From the NCBI GenBank assembly GCA_963972255.1, contig CAXATO010000004.1:196257-260256 (forward strand): a stretch of DNA of 64,000 nucleotides, written 5' to 3'. The position numbers and the translations under genes are program-made. This document shows positions 17,739-27,006 of the stretch, piece by piece; the first letter of the stretch is position 1, and each line of letters starts with the position of its first letter. This DNA comes from UBA1479 sp002706405. GTDB lineage: Bacteria; Pseudomonadota; Alphaproteobacteria; Rhodospirillales; Casp-alpha2. The notes beneath the pieces are model-generated. The model had not been told where the DNA came from and made no database searches. It saw only the letters and a list, made by a program, of their open reading frames with translations.

Positions 17739-20288
17739 CTAGGAGGCCGCACCGGTGCCGCTGATCACGCGGGCCTTGGGGAAGCGCACGGTCACCACCG
17801 TGCCTTCGCCGGGGGTGCTGTCGATGTCCAGGGTGCCGTCGTGTTCCTCGGTCAGGGAATGGACCAGCGACAGGCCCAGGCCGAACCCTTCATGGGCGCG
17901 GGTGAAGGCCCGATGCGCCTGGCCGAAGGGCGTCAGCACCTTGGGAATGTCCTGGGGATCGATGCCGATGCCCGTGTCCGACACGGTAAGAACATGCCCG
18001 CCGTCCGCCGACCAACTGACCGCGACGCAGACCCGGCCGCCCTGTTCCGTGAACTTCACGGCGTTGGTCACCAGGTTCAACAGGATCTGCTTGATGCGGG
18101 TGACATCGGCCAGCAATGCCGGCAAGTCCGGCTGCACGTCCTTGACCAGGACGATCTCCTTCGCCTCTGCCCGCTGCTCGACCATGGCCGCACATTCCTC
18201 GACGGCGCGGGCCAGGTCGACCGGCTCTTCATGCAGGGTCATGGCGCCGGCCTCGATCCGCGACACGTCGAGCACGTCGTTGATGAGCGTCAACAGGTGG
18301 CGGCCCGAGCGGATGATGTCCTCGGCATACTCCCGGTAGCGGGGGGCGCCCAGGGGGCCGAACACCTCGCTCGCCATGATTTCCGAAAACCCGATAATGC
18401 CGTTGAGCGGCGTGCGGAATTCGTGGCTGACATTGGCCAGGAAATCGGTCTTGGCGCGGCTGGCCTGGTCGGCCATTTCCTGGGCCCGGCGCCGCACAGC
18501 CACCTCGTGGCGCAATTCCTTGGTGCGCTCGTCGACCCGGCGCTCCAGGTCTTCCTTGGCCCGCACCAGGGCGCGTTCGGCGGCGCGGGTCGCCGTGACG
18601 TCGGTGCCGGCCCCCCGGTATCCCAGGAACACGCCCGTCACGTCGAACACGGGCCGCCCGCTGAGGCGCACGGAGATTTCATCCCCTCCCTTGCCGCGCA
18701 GGGTGTATTCGAAATTACGGAACGGACGGCGGGCTTCCATGTCGGCCCGATGTTCGGCGAAGCGCGCGCGGTCCTCATCATCCATATCGCCGTCCGCTTC
18801 GCCGGCGAATTCCCAACGCGTCTTACCGAGAAGGGCGCTGCGGTCCAGCTCGGTGATCTGAAAGAAGCGATCGGAGATATAGGTAAAGCGCAAATCCTGG
18901 TCCATTTCCCAGAACCAGTCCGAGGCCGATTCGGCGATGTCGCGCAGGCGTTCCTCGCTCTCCCGCCACGAGGTTTCGGCGATCTCGCGCACGCGGATCT
19001 CGCTGCGCAGTTCACGGGTCCGGTCGGCGACCAGCTTTTCCAGTTCCTCGTGGGAGCGGCGCAAAACCTCTTCGGCCTCTTTCTGCTTGGAAATATCGGT
19101 GACCGCCGTCCCCAACGCCACCGTCTGCCCGGAGCCGTCGGTAATGGGGAACTTGGCGACCAGCACGTGGCGGTCAACGCCGTCGCGGAACGAGCTGAAG
19201 CGTTCCCGATAGATGGGAGCCCCCTGATCGTAGACATCGGCTTCCTGATCCCGGATGAAGTCCGATGTCCCCTCGCGATCGCCGTGAACCTCGTTCTCGG
19301 TCCGGCCGATGATTTCGGACAGCGGCCGCTGGGCCCATTCGCAAAACGTGCGGTTGACCCGCAGATAGCGCCCCGACAGGTCCTTGATGTTGAGCGACGA
19401 CGGCACGTTCTCGATCAAGGCCGCCGCCATGGCCTCGCTGGCACGCAGCGCTTCGTGACGCGACAGGAACATCCCCGCCAACAACGATATGAGAAACGCC
19501 GCCGGCAGACCCACCACCAATACGGCGATATGGGCGTTGCCGACCTGGCTCGCCAGCGCCGTTGCCGACGGCCGCAGGGTCACCGTCCACCTGCGGCCCA
19601 GCACGCGGACGTCCGTGGCGGCGGATATGTCGGCGGTCGCCTGGGTGGCGGCAACGCCGGTGGCATGAATCAGCCGGCCGCCGTAATGAACTTCGACCTG
19701 AAAGCGCGCCTTGATGCCTTCGCCCAGGGCGCGCTCGATGATCGGCGCCGTCGCGAACGCCACGTTGACGTAACCGACCCGCCGGCCGTCCCTGTTGAGC
19801 GGCGAAAGGTTCGCGAACCCGGTGCCGCCGCCGATGAACTCATAAGGCGGACTGGATGCCGCAACACCTTGGCCGGACACGTAATCGTAGGTTTCGCGCA
19901 CCCCCGGATCGTCCCGCAGGCTGCGCCCGATCAGGTCCGCGTGACCGTCTTCCGGCGCGATCCAGATAAACCGTCCGTCGGCGTCGAGCCGCGCGATGAA
20001 GCGAATGCCCGCATAGGTGTCGAGCAGGGCCTTGGCATGATGTCGAAACTGCTGTTCGGTCGATATGCCGCCGTCGGCCCAGAGTTCCCGAAGGTATCGG
20101 CCGACGCCGAGGCGGGCATCGGTCAGGAGTTCGATCTGATAGGCGGCCTGTTGCGACCGCCGGGCCGTGGCTTCCCGGGCCCCTTCGATCTGGCGCTGAT
20201 AGACGACATGCGAAGCGAAAACCAACACCGCGCCCAAGGTGAGCCCAAGGAACGTCGCGGCCAGTAAATGGCGGGTCGGTGCCTTCAT
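17739..20288 (-). CDS. Membrane-bound PAS-domain sensor histidine kinase
   Basis: Inner-membrane sensor kinase of 849 residues. In order: membrane span (about 8-28), a periplasmic CHASE-type sensor region (about 30-250), second span (about 250-272), two PAS domains (about 290-405 and 455-585) separated by coiled coils, a HisKA domain with the phosphoacceptor His in NVSHEFRTPLNGI (near residue 622), and an HATPase with NLVTNAVKF, DTGIGI and GFGLGLSLV. The CHASE region implies sensing of an external small molecule. No receiver domain or response regulator is encoded beside it, so its partner must be elsewhere. The signal is unknown. Confidence 0.9.
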   Translation of the reverse strand: MKAPTRHLLAATFLGLTLGAVLVFASHVVYQRQIEGAREATARRSQQAAYQIELLTDARLGVGRYLRELWADGGISTEQQFRHHAKALLDTYAGIRFIARLDADGRFIWIAPEDGHADLIGRSLRDDPGVRETYDYVSGQGVAASSPPYEFIGGGTGFANLSPLNRDGRRVGYVNVAFATAPIIERALGEGIKARFQVEVHYGGRLIHATGVAATQATADISAATDVRVLGRRWTVTLRPSATALASQVGNAHIAVLVVGLPAAFLISLLAGMFLSRHEALRASEAMAAALIENVPSSLNIKDLSGRYLRVNRTFCEWAQRPLSEIIGRTENEVHGDREGTSDFIRDQEADVYDQGAPIYRERFSSFRDGVDRHVLVAKFPITDGSGQTVALGTAVTDISKQKEAEEVLRRSHEELEKLVADRTRELRSEIRVREIAETSWRESEERLRDIAESASDWFWEMDQDLRFTYISDRFFQITELDRSALLGKTRWEFAGEADGDMDDEDRARFAEHRADMEARRPFRNFEYTLRGKGGDEISVRLSGRPVFDVTGVFLGYRGAGTDVTATRAAERALVRAKEDLERRVDERTKELRHEVAVRRRAQEMADQASRAKTDFLANVSHEFRTPLNGIIGFSEIMASEVFGPLGAPRYREYAEDIIRSGRHLLTLINDVLDVSRIEAGAMTLHEEPVDLARAVEECAAMVEQRAEAKEIVLVKDVQPDLPALLADVTRIKQILLNLVTNAVKFTEQGGRVCVAVSWSADGGHVLTVSDTGIGIDPQDIPKVLTPFGQAHRAFTRAHEGFGLGLSLVHSLTEEHDGTLDIDSTPGEGTVVTVRFPKARVISGTGAAS

Positions 20289-20391
20289 GCCGCAGGGCCG
20301 GCGGCCATGGGGCGGTTCACGGAGTTTATTGTCATGATCGCTCCCAGATCGTCCGCGCCGATTTTACAGGCCCGGCCGTATTTTTCATCGC

Positions 20392-21276
20392 TTACTTTGG
20401 TCCAGGGGCCGCGGCGGCGGCAAACCGGCGCAATTCCGCGATCAGGCCGGTGATCGTCGCCTTCATGTCAGCGTAGCCGGCGGACTTGGCGATCCGTTCC
20501 TCGTCCATATAAAGGCGCCGGTTGATCTCGATCTGCAGACTGTGGCGCCCCCGCGCCGGGTCGCCCGCCAGGCGCACGATTTCCACCCCCTTGTACCAAT
20601 GATCGACCCGCACGTCGTAGCCCCGGCCGGACAGGTAGGACCGGACACAATCGGTCAGGGCCGGGCCGGTCGTCGTACCGTCGCGCGTGCCGAGCACGAA
20701 ATCGGGGCGCAGGGTCCCTTCCGGCTCCGCCGACATGGCCGTCGCCACGGCCGGCATGGAATGGCAGTTGACGTGATAATAGCCGCCGAACCGTGCCGCC
20801 GTTCCGTCCAGCATGCGCCGCAGCGCCGCGTGGTAGGGCCGGTGATAGGTCTCGATCCGGGACCGCAGATCGGCGGCGGTGATCTTGCCGTCATAGACCG
20901 GCAGGCCCGGCGGACGGCGCATCCAGACCAGACCCTGGCCGAGCTTGGCCTTCGGTCCCGGCCGCAGCGGCGGGCCGTCCCAGGGACCGTCGACATGGGC
21001 CGGGTCCATGTCCGTCTCGTTGCGGTTGGGATCGACGTAAAGCCGGGGGAACAGGGCCGTCAGCAGGGAGGCGCCCATGTCGGGGGCCGCGTCGTACAAT
21101 TCATCGACGAAGGAATCCTCGGCCGGGCGCAACGCGTCGATGGCCACGGCGGGGCGGAAGTCTTCGGGATAGATGGATCCGCTATGGGGAGAATCGAACA
21201 CCAGGGGGACGGCCGGCGCCACCGCCGCCCGCAGATGCAGCACGCCGGCAACGTCCAGATCGGTGATCGCCGTCAT
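20392..21276 (-). CDS. N-formylglutamate amidohydrolase family protein
   Basis: Metal-dependent amidohydrolase related to HutG-type N-formylglutamate deformylase; it should split an N-acyl group from an amino acid. The 294-residue protein shows FDSPHSGSIYPEDF near the N-terminus, RLYVDPNRNETDMDP, and the likely zinc-site HVNCHSMPA. The start ATG overlaps the stop of the upstream ABC ATPase gene by four bases (ATGA), so the enzyme is the last gene of the peptide-transporter operon and is translationally coupled to it. No other hut gene is near, so a role in histidine degradation is unlikely. Processing of an imported N-acylated peptide or amino acid is a better fit. Confidence 0.85.
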   Translation of the reverse strand: MTAITDLDVAGVLHLRAAVAPAVPLVFDSPHSGSIYPEDFRPAVAIDALRPAEDSFVDELYDAAPDMGASLLTALFPRLYVDPNRNETDMDPAHVDGPWDGPPLRPGPKAKLGQGLVWMRRPPGLPVYDGKITAADLRSRIETYHRPYHAALRRMLDGTAARFGGYYHVNCHSMPAVATAMSAEPEGTLRPDFVLGTRDGTTTGPALTDCVRSYLSGRGYDVRVDHWYKGVEIVRLAGDPARGRHSLQIEINRRLYMDEERIAKSAGYADMKATITGLIAELRRFAAAAAPGPK

Positions 21277-22268
21277 TGGCCGTCGTTCAAATGGCAGGCG
21301 GAGATGCGGCCGGGGGCGATTTCGCGCAGAACGGGCCGCTCTTCGCGGCAGCGCGCCGTGGCGTGCGGGCAGCGGGGATGGAAATGACACCCCGGGGGCG
21401 GGTCGAGCGGCGACGGGATTTCCCCCGAGATCGGCTGATAGTCGAGCCCGCGAATGTCGAGGCGCGGCACTTCGTTCAACAGGGCCTGGGTATAGGGGTG
21501 ATTGGGGCTGGCGAAAATGTCGTCCGTCGACGCCGTCTCGACCACCCGGCCCAGGTACATGATGACGACCCGATCGGAGATATGCTCGACCACCGACAGG
21601 TCGTGGCTGATGAACAGATAGGTCAGGTCCAGGTCTTCGCGCAGGTCCATGAACAGGTTGATGACCTGGGCCTGGATGGACACGTCGAGCGCCGCGATGG
21701 CCTCGTCGCAGACCAGGAATTCCGGATTGACGGCAAGGGCCCGGGCGATGCCGATGCGTTGGCGCTGGCCGCCGGAGAACTGATGCGGGTAGCGCCGGCG
21801 ATATTCGGGCGCGAGCCCGACCCGCTGCATGACCTCGGCCACGTAATCGGCGATCTCGGCCTTGGTGACGATGCCGTGGCGCACGGGGGCCTCGCCGATG
21901 ATGTCCTGGACCCGCATGCGCGGGTTCAGGCTGGCGAAGGGATCTTGAAAGATCATCTGAATGGCGAGCGCGGTCTTGTCGCCGGCGTCCTTGTCCATGG
22001 CCGACACCAGATCGCCCTTGTAGTGGATCGCGCCCGACGTCGGCTCGAGGATGCCGGCGACCATGCGCCCCAACGTCGACTTGCCGCAACCCGACTCGCC
22101 GACCAGGCCGACGACCTCGCCCTTGGCGATCTTCAGGGACACGCCATCGACGGCATGAACGACCTCTTCCTTGACGTTGGCGCCCAGATAACGCGCCAGC
22201 TTGGCCGCCGCATCCAGATGCTTCACGAAGTTCTTGGTGACGTCCGTCAGTTCCAAAATCGCGGTCAT
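21273..22268 (-). CDS. Dipeptide/oligopeptide-type ABC transporter ATP-binding protein (OppF/DppF-like)
   Basis: Second ATPase of a peptide-class importer. The 331-residue protein has Walker A GESGCGKST, the Q-loop IQMIFQDPFASL, the ABC signature FSGGQRQRIGIARAL, Walker B FLVCDEAIAALD, and the C-terminal oligopeptide/dipeptide extension with CHFHPRCPHA, which in relatives holds an iron-sulfur cluster. The start at 22268 is set by an ATGA overlap with the upstream ATPase gene. It should pair with that ATPase beneath the two permeases. Confidence 0.93.
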   Translation of the reverse strand: MTAILELTDVTKNFVKHLDAAAKLARYLGANVKEEVVHAVDGVSLKIAKGEVVGLVGESGCGKSTLGRMVAGILEPTSGAIHYKGDLVSAMDKDAGDKTALAIQMIFQDPFASLNPRMRVQDIIGEAPVRHGIVTKAEIADYVAEVMQRVGLAPEYRRRYPHQFSGGQRQRIGIARALAVNPEFLVCDEAIAALDVSIQAQVINLFMDLREDLDLTYLFISHDLSVVEHISDRVVIMYLGRVVETASTDDIFASPNHPYTQALLNEVPRLDIRGLDYQPISGEIPSPLDPPPGCHFHPRCPHATARCREERPVLREIAPGRISACHLNDGQ

Positions 22269-23260
22269 GATGCGCGCCCCCCCGCGTTCAGTTGCGGATG
22301 GACGCACCGCACCGCCCGGCCGGGCAAGGGATGGGTGATTTCCGGCGCCGCCTCACACGCCAGGTCGACATGGGGGCAGCGTTCCTTGAAGGCGCAGCCC
22401 TTGGGCAGGTTCAGAAGCGACGGCGTCATGCCCGGGATCTGGTAGAGCCGCTTGCCCCGCGTGTTATGCCCGGGAACCGATCCCAGCAGGCCTTGCGTGT
22501 AGGGATGGGCGGGCCGGTCGAGGACCTCATCCAGCATGCCCTGCTCCACAATGCGCCCGGCGTACATGACGCTGATCTGGTCGGCCAGGCCGGCGATCAC
22601 CGCAAGGTCGTGGGTGATCCAGATCAGCGCCGTGCCCGTTTCGCGGCACAGCTTCTGCGCCTCGTACAGAATCTGTCCCTGGATGGTAACGTCGAGCGCC
22701 GTCGTCGGCTCGTCCGCGATGATCAGGTCCGGCTTGTTCAACAATGCGATGGCGATCGCCACGCGCTGGCGCATGCCGCCGGAAAACTGATGGGGATAGG
22801 CCTTGAGCCGCTCGTCCGGGCTGGGAATGCCGACCTGACCGAGGGCGTCGCGGGCGCGGGCGCGGGCATCGTCCGCAGAGACCGAGGAATCGTGGGCGCG
22901 CACGGTTTCGATCATCTGGGTATCGACCCGCAGGACCGGATTGAGCGTCATCATCGGATCCTGGAAGATCATGGCGATGCGGTTGCCGCGCAGCTGGCGC
23001 AGGCCTTCCGGATCCAGGGTCAAGAGGTCCGTGCCCTGAAACAGGACCCGCCCGCCGACCACACGGCCCGGCGGATCGACCAGGCCCAGGATCGAGAACC
23101 CGGTCACCGACTTGCCCGATCCGGACTCGCCGACCAGGCCCATGATCTCGCCGCGGTTGACCGTGAAGCTGACGCCGTCCACGGCCTTGGCCACGCCGTC
23201 CTTGGTAAAGAAATGGGTTTCCAGGTTGTCGACCTGCAGGGTGGGGGCGCCGTCGGTCAT
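22265..23260 (-). CDS. Dipeptide/oligopeptide-type ABC transporter ATP-binding protein (OppD/DppD-like)
   Basis: First ATPase of the importer, 331 residues. It has Walker A GESGSGKSV, Q-loop IAMIFQDPMMTLNP, signature FSGGMRQRVAIAIAL, Walker B LIIADEPTTALD, and the cysteine-containing C-terminal extension (KGCAFKERCPH). The gene begins 17 bp after the permease stop and overlaps the next ATPase gene by four bases, indicating one transcript with coupled translation. Confidence 0.93.
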   Translation of the reverse strand: MTDGAPTLQVDNLETHFFTKDGVAKAVDGVSFTVNRGEIMGLVGESGSGKSVTGFSILGLVDPPGRVVGGRVLFQGTDLLTLDPEGLRQLRGNRIAMIFQDPMMTLNPVLRVDTQMIETVRAHDSSVSADDARARARDALGQVGIPSPDERLKAYPHQFSGGMRQRVAIAIALLNKPDLIIADEPTTALDVTIQGQILYEAQKLCRETGTALIWITHDLAVIAGLADQISVMYAGRIVEQGMLDEVLDRPAHPYTQGLLGSVPGHNTRGKRLYQIPGMTPSLLNLPKGCAFKERCPHVDLACEAAPEITHPLPGRAVRCVHPQLNAGGRAS

Positions 23261-23277
23261 GGTGTGATCTCGCGCTC

Positions 23278-24204
23278 CTATTTCTGCAGGCGCGGGTTGA
23301 GGACGTCGCGCAACTGGTCGCCGACCAGATTGATGGAGACGATGGTGACGAGCAGGGCCACGCCCGGGAAGAAGCTGATCCAGTACAGGCCCGACAGCAT
23401 GAAGTCGAAGCCGTTGGAGATCAGCAGGCCCAGGGACGGCTCCGAAATCGGCAGGCCGACGCCGAGGAAGCTGAGCGTCGCTTCCAGCGAAATCGCGTGG
23501 GCGGTCTGAATCGTGCCGACCACGATCAAGGGCGGCAGGCAGTTGGGAAACAAATGGCGGAACACGATGCGGTTATGGCCGAGCGCCAGACACTGCGCCG
23601 CCTCGATATATTCCTTGTTGCGTTCGACCAGGGCCGAGGCGCGCACGGTGCGGGCGTAATAGGCCCATTGCGCGATGACCAGCGCGATGGTGATCTTGTC
23701 CACGCCCTTGCCCAGGATCGCCAGCAGGATCAGCGCGATGAGGATCGCCGGAAAGGACAGCTGAATATCGACCACGCGCATGATGAAGGTATCGATGCGG
23801 CCGCCGAAATAGGCCGCCGCCAGCCCGACCGCCGTGCCGATGCAGAGCGCGAACACCCCCGACATCACGCCGACGCCGAGCGAGATGCGCAGCCCGTAGA
23901 TGATGGCCGAGACCAGATCGCGTCCGGCACCGTCCGTGCCCAGCCAATAGGTCAGACCGTCCATGGACTGGCTGCCCGGCTTCAGCTTGCTGTCGAGGAT
24001 GCTGACGCTGGCCAGGTCGTAGGGATCTGTCGGCGCGACCCAGGGGGCGAACAGGGCGAGCAGAATGATCGCCGCGAGCACCGCCAGGGCCGCGGTGGCG
24101 ACGCGGCTTTCCGCGAAGTCGCGGCAGAAGCGGTGGAACGGCGTTTCCACCTTGCCCGCGTCGGCAGGGGCCGGCACGGCCGGTGGTGCGGCGGTCTCAC
24201 TCAT
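23278..24204 (-). CDS. Peptide ABC transporter permease (DppC-like)
   Basis: Inner-membrane permease of 308 residues with an Ala/Pro-rich cytoplasmic N-terminus, a first span at about residues 37-55 and five further spans. The EAA loop is recognisable as EAAQCLALGHNRIVFRHLFPN, the contact site for the ATPases. The LGTDGAGRDL segment after the first span is characteristic of DppC/OppC-type subunits. Its ATG overlaps the stop of the DppB-like gene by four bases. Confidence 0.93.
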   Translation of the reverse strand: MSETAAPPAVPAPADAGKVETPFHRFCRDFAESRVATAALAVLAAIILLALFAPWVAPTDPYDLASVSILDSKLKPGSQSMDGLTYWLGTDGAGRDLVSAIIYGLRISLGVGVMSGVFALCIGTAVGLAAAYFGGRIDTFIMRVVDIQLSFPAILIALILLAILGKGVDKITIALVIAQWAYYARTVRASALVERNKEYIEAAQCLALGHNRIVFRHLFPNCLPPLIVVGTIQTAHAISLEATLSFLGVGLPISEPSLGLLISNGFDFMLSGLYWISFFPGVALLVTIVSINLVGDQLRDVLNPRLQK

Positions 24205-25178
24205 GATTTCATTTCCGATAGCCGGACCCGCGGATCCAGGATGGAATACAGAACGTCGACCACCAGATTGATGATGACGAAGATGAGCACGATGATCATC
24301 AGGTAGGCGACGATCACCGGACGGTCGAGGGATTGGATGCTGTCGATGATCAGCTTGCCCATGCCGGGCCAGGCGAAGACCGATTCCGTGACCACGGAAA
24401 ACGCGATCAGGCCGCCGAATTCAAGCCCCAGCACCGTGACCACGGGAATCATGATGTTCTTCATCAGATGCACCAGCACGACCCGGCTGTTGGTCAGGCC
24501 CTTGGCGCGGGCGAATTTGATGTAGTCCTGGTGGACGACTTCGCGCGTGCCGGCGCGGGCCAGTCGAATGACCAGGGAAATCTTGAACAGGGCCAGATTG
24601 AGCGCCGGCAGGAACAGATGGGCGAGACCGTCCAGGGTCAGGAAGCTGACGTCGATGCCGAGCAAGGGCACCGTGTCGCCGCGCCCCGTCGACGGCAGCC
24701 AGCCGAGGATCACCGCGAACACCATGATGAACATCAGCCCGACCCAGAAGGTCGGCAGCGAGAACCCCAGGATCGATCCGGCCATGATCGATTTGGAGGC
24801 GACGGTATCCGGTTTCAGCCCGGCATAAACGCCGAGCGGGATGCCGATGACGATCGCCAGCAGCAACGCCGCCAGGGCCAGTTCGAAGGTCGCGGGAATG
24901 CGATGGATGATGATTTCCAGGGCCGGTTCGCCATAGACGAATGACTTGCCGAGATTGCCCTCGAGCGCGCCGGCGACGAAGCGCCCGTACTGCACGTACC
25001 AGGGTTTATCGAGCCCCATGGAGCGGATGACTTTCTCGCGCTCCTCCTGGGTCGCCTCGTCGGACACCATCATTTCGACCGGGTCGCCGACGATGTTGAC
25101 CCCGCCGAACACGATGAACGACATCACCAGGACGACAGCAAGGCTCTGCATAAGCCGGCGGATGATGAAAACGGTCAT
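24201..25178 (-). CDS. Peptide ABC transporter permease (DppB-like)
   Basis: Inner-membrane permease of 325 residues with six predicted spans: the first at about residues 10-30, the rest in the C-terminal two thirds. Family markers are the N-terminal MTVFIIRRLMQSLAVVLVMS, the GIPLGVYAGLKP loop, and the EAA-type segment DYIKFARAKGLTNSRVVLVHLMKN (given here in two parts around KGL). It lies 66 bp downstream of the binding-protein gene, a spacer that holds a strong hairpin. Confidence 0.93.
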   Translation of the reverse strand: MTVFIIRRLMQSLAVVLVMSFIVFGGVNIVGDPVEMMVSDEATQEEREKVIRSMGLDKPWYVQYGRFVAGALEGNLGKSFVYGEPALEIIIHRIPATFELALAALLLAIVIGIPLGVYAGLKPDTVASKSIMAGSILGFSLPTFWVGLMFIMVFAVILGWLPSTGRGDTVPLLGIDVSFLTLDGLAHLFLPALNLALFKISLVIRLARAGTREVVHQDYIKFARAKGLTNSRVVLVHLMKNIMIPVVTVLGLEFGGLIAFSVVTESVFAWPGMGKLIIDSIQSLDRPVIVAYLMIIVLIFVIINLVVDVLYSILDPRVRLSEMKS

Positions 25179-25199
25179 GAATGCCCCCAGCCGGGCGTG

Positions 25200-25226
25200 G
25201 GGGGCGGCGCGCCGCTGGCCGCCCCC
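25200..25226 (-). terminator. Intercistronic hairpin after the binding-protein gene
   Basis: A 9-bp stem GGGGGCGGC/GCCGCCCCC with a 9-base loop and no following T-run. It sits between the substrate-binding protein gene and the permease genes. Such hairpins commonly stabilise the upstream message or attenuate read-through, raising binding protein over membrane components; that role is inferred here. Confidence 0.6.
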
Positions 25227-25244
25227 GTGTTCCCGGTTCCGCCT

Positions 25245-26840
25245 CTATTCGGGCAGGATGTCGTAGGAGACCGTGCGCTCGTCGGTGCGCGCCTGGTACT
25301 TGATGCCCTTTTTCGCCGCCCAGGTGTTGACCTGGTAGTGCAGCGGGATCAGGCCCATGTCCTCGCCGATGGCGATTTCCGTGGCCTCGGCCAACAGCGC
25401 CGCCCGCTTGGTATCGTCGACCGTAGCGAGAGCCTTGTTCAGGACGGCTTCCATCTTGGCGCTGGAATAGAGGCCCCGGTTGGACGAGCCGTTGCCCTTG
25501 GCCTTGTCATAGGTCGTGAGCAACGAGCGCAGCGGCGACGATGCCTCGCCCGTGCCCGAGCCCCAGCCGACCAGCAGGAACGAGAATTCGGGCGGCTTGG
25601 CCGGCCCGCCGTTCTTGCCGCGTTTGAAGAACACGCTTTTCGGCATGGTATCCGGGGTCGTCTTGATCCCGATGCGCGACAGCATCTGGGCCACCGCCTC
25701 GACGATCTTGGCGTCGTTGATGTAGCGGTCGTTGGGACCGTGCAGGGTGGTCTGGAAGCCGTTGGGATATCCCGCTTCGGCCAACAGCTTCTTGGCGCCT
25801 TCGGGATCGTATTCATCGGGCTTCAGCTTGTCGGACACGCCGAAGAAGCCGTCGGGCAGAAGCTGGCCCGCCTTCACGGCGATGCCTTCCATGACCCGCT
25901 CGATGATCAGATCGCGGTTGATGGCCTTGGAAATCGCCTTGCGCACACGCACGTCCTTGAACGGGTTCTTGATTTCCTCCCCGTTCGGGCCCTTGGCGAA
26001 GGGCGTGACGTCGCGGTACTGGTCCAGGTGAAGATAGATCACCCGGTTGGAGATGCCCTGGCTGAGAGAAATCTTGGGGTTTTTCTTGAGCCCCGCCACG
26101 TCGATCGTCGGCACTTGGTCGATGAAGTCCACGTCCCCGGCGAGCAAGGCCGCCAGACGCGACGGCGCCGATTTGATCGGCTTGATCACGACGGACTTCC
26201 AATGGGGTTTCTTGCCCCAATAATCCTCGTTGCGTTCGAACTCCAGAACCTCGCCCTTGATCCACTTGACGAACTTGTAGGGGCCCGTGCCGGCCGCCTG
26301 GCTGCCGTTGTTGAAGTCGCCTTCCCAATGGCCCTTGGCCTTGTCGGACACGATATGAACGTTGGACAGATCGACCGCCATCAGGGGATAGGGTTCCGGC
26401 GTCTTGACGCGCAGCGTGTAGTCGTCGACGCGCTCATAGGTCTTGCCGCCGCTGTGGCTGAAGACCTTGAAGCTCGACTTGGCGTTCGGATGGGCCGCCG
26501 CGCGCTCCATGGAAAAGATCACGTCGTCGACGTTGAATTCCGATCCGTCATGGAACTTCACGCCCTGGCGCAGTTTGAATTCCCAGGTCGTGTCGTCGAC
26601 CGGTTTCCATTCCGTGGCCAGGCCCGGCAGCAAGCGCTGCTTGTGGTCTTGTTCCATCAGGCGGGAAAAGATGTGCTGGGCGATCTGGTTGTTGGGACCC
26701 AGGTTGTGATAGTGCGGGTCGATCGAGGTCGGCTCCGTGCCGAGCCCGATGGTGATGGTCTGCGCCTGAACGGCCGCGCCGAAGCCGACGCTCAGGCAAA
26801 GTCCGACCGCAGCCGCGGTCATCGATTTACGGAAATTCAT
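25245..26840 (-). CDS. Peptide-type ABC transporter substrate-binding protein (SBP family 5)
   Basis: Periplasmic binding protein that delivers the substrate to the permeases. The 531 residues start with a signal peptide (about 1-26, ending AVQAQ). Family 5 features include GTEPTSIDPHYHN, LATEWKPVDDTTWEFKLRQGVKFHDG, and GTGPYKFVKW. GGGAG precedes the ATG. It heads the operon SBP-DppB-DppC-DppD-DppF-amidohydrolase. The associated deacylases suggest that the ligand is an N-acylated amino acid or peptide, but the ligand cannot be read from sequence. Confidence 0.93.
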   Translation of the reverse strand: MNFRKSMTAAAVGLCLSVGFGAAVQAQTITIGLGTEPTSIDPHYHNLGPNNQIAQHIFSRLMEQDHKQRLLPGLATEWKPVDDTTWEFKLRQGVKFHDGSEFNVDDVIFSMERAAAHPNAKSSFKVFSHSGGKTYERVDDYTLRVKTPEPYPLMAVDLSNVHIVSDKAKGHWEGDFNNGSQAAGTGPYKFVKWIKGEVLEFERNEDYWGKKPHWKSVVIKPIKSAPSRLAALLAGDVDFIDQVPTIDVAGLKKNPKISLSQGISNRVIYLHLDQYRDVTPFAKGPNGEEIKNPFKDVRVRKAISKAINRDLIIERVMEGIAVKAGQLLPDGFFGVSDKLKPDEYDPEGAKKLLAEAGYPNGFQTTLHGPNDRYINDAKIVEAVAQMLSRIGIKTTPDTMPKSVFFKRGKNGGPAKPPEFSFLLVGWGSGTGEASSPLRSLLTTYDKAKGNGSSNRGLYSSAKMEAVLNKALATVDDTKRAALLAEATEIAIGEDMGLIPLHYQVNTWAAKKGIKYQARTDERTVSYDILPE

Positions 26841-27006
26841 TTTTTAGCTCCCTGCTAGGTCCGGATCGTTTCGCCCGGAGTTGGAAATCATGTTGCATCA
26901 AACCCGCGCCGCCGACAAGCATCGCCGCCAGGTGGTGTTCCGCACTTGACCTCGGCGGGCTTTGATCGTTCGATATGGTCCCTTTATTCCGCCGCTAAGG
27001 ACCGCC

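Noticed and set aside
17601..20267. Plus-strand open frame of 888 codons
   Set aside because: Antisense to the sensor kinase; composition rich in Gly, His, Gln and Arg is that of a complementary-frame shadow.
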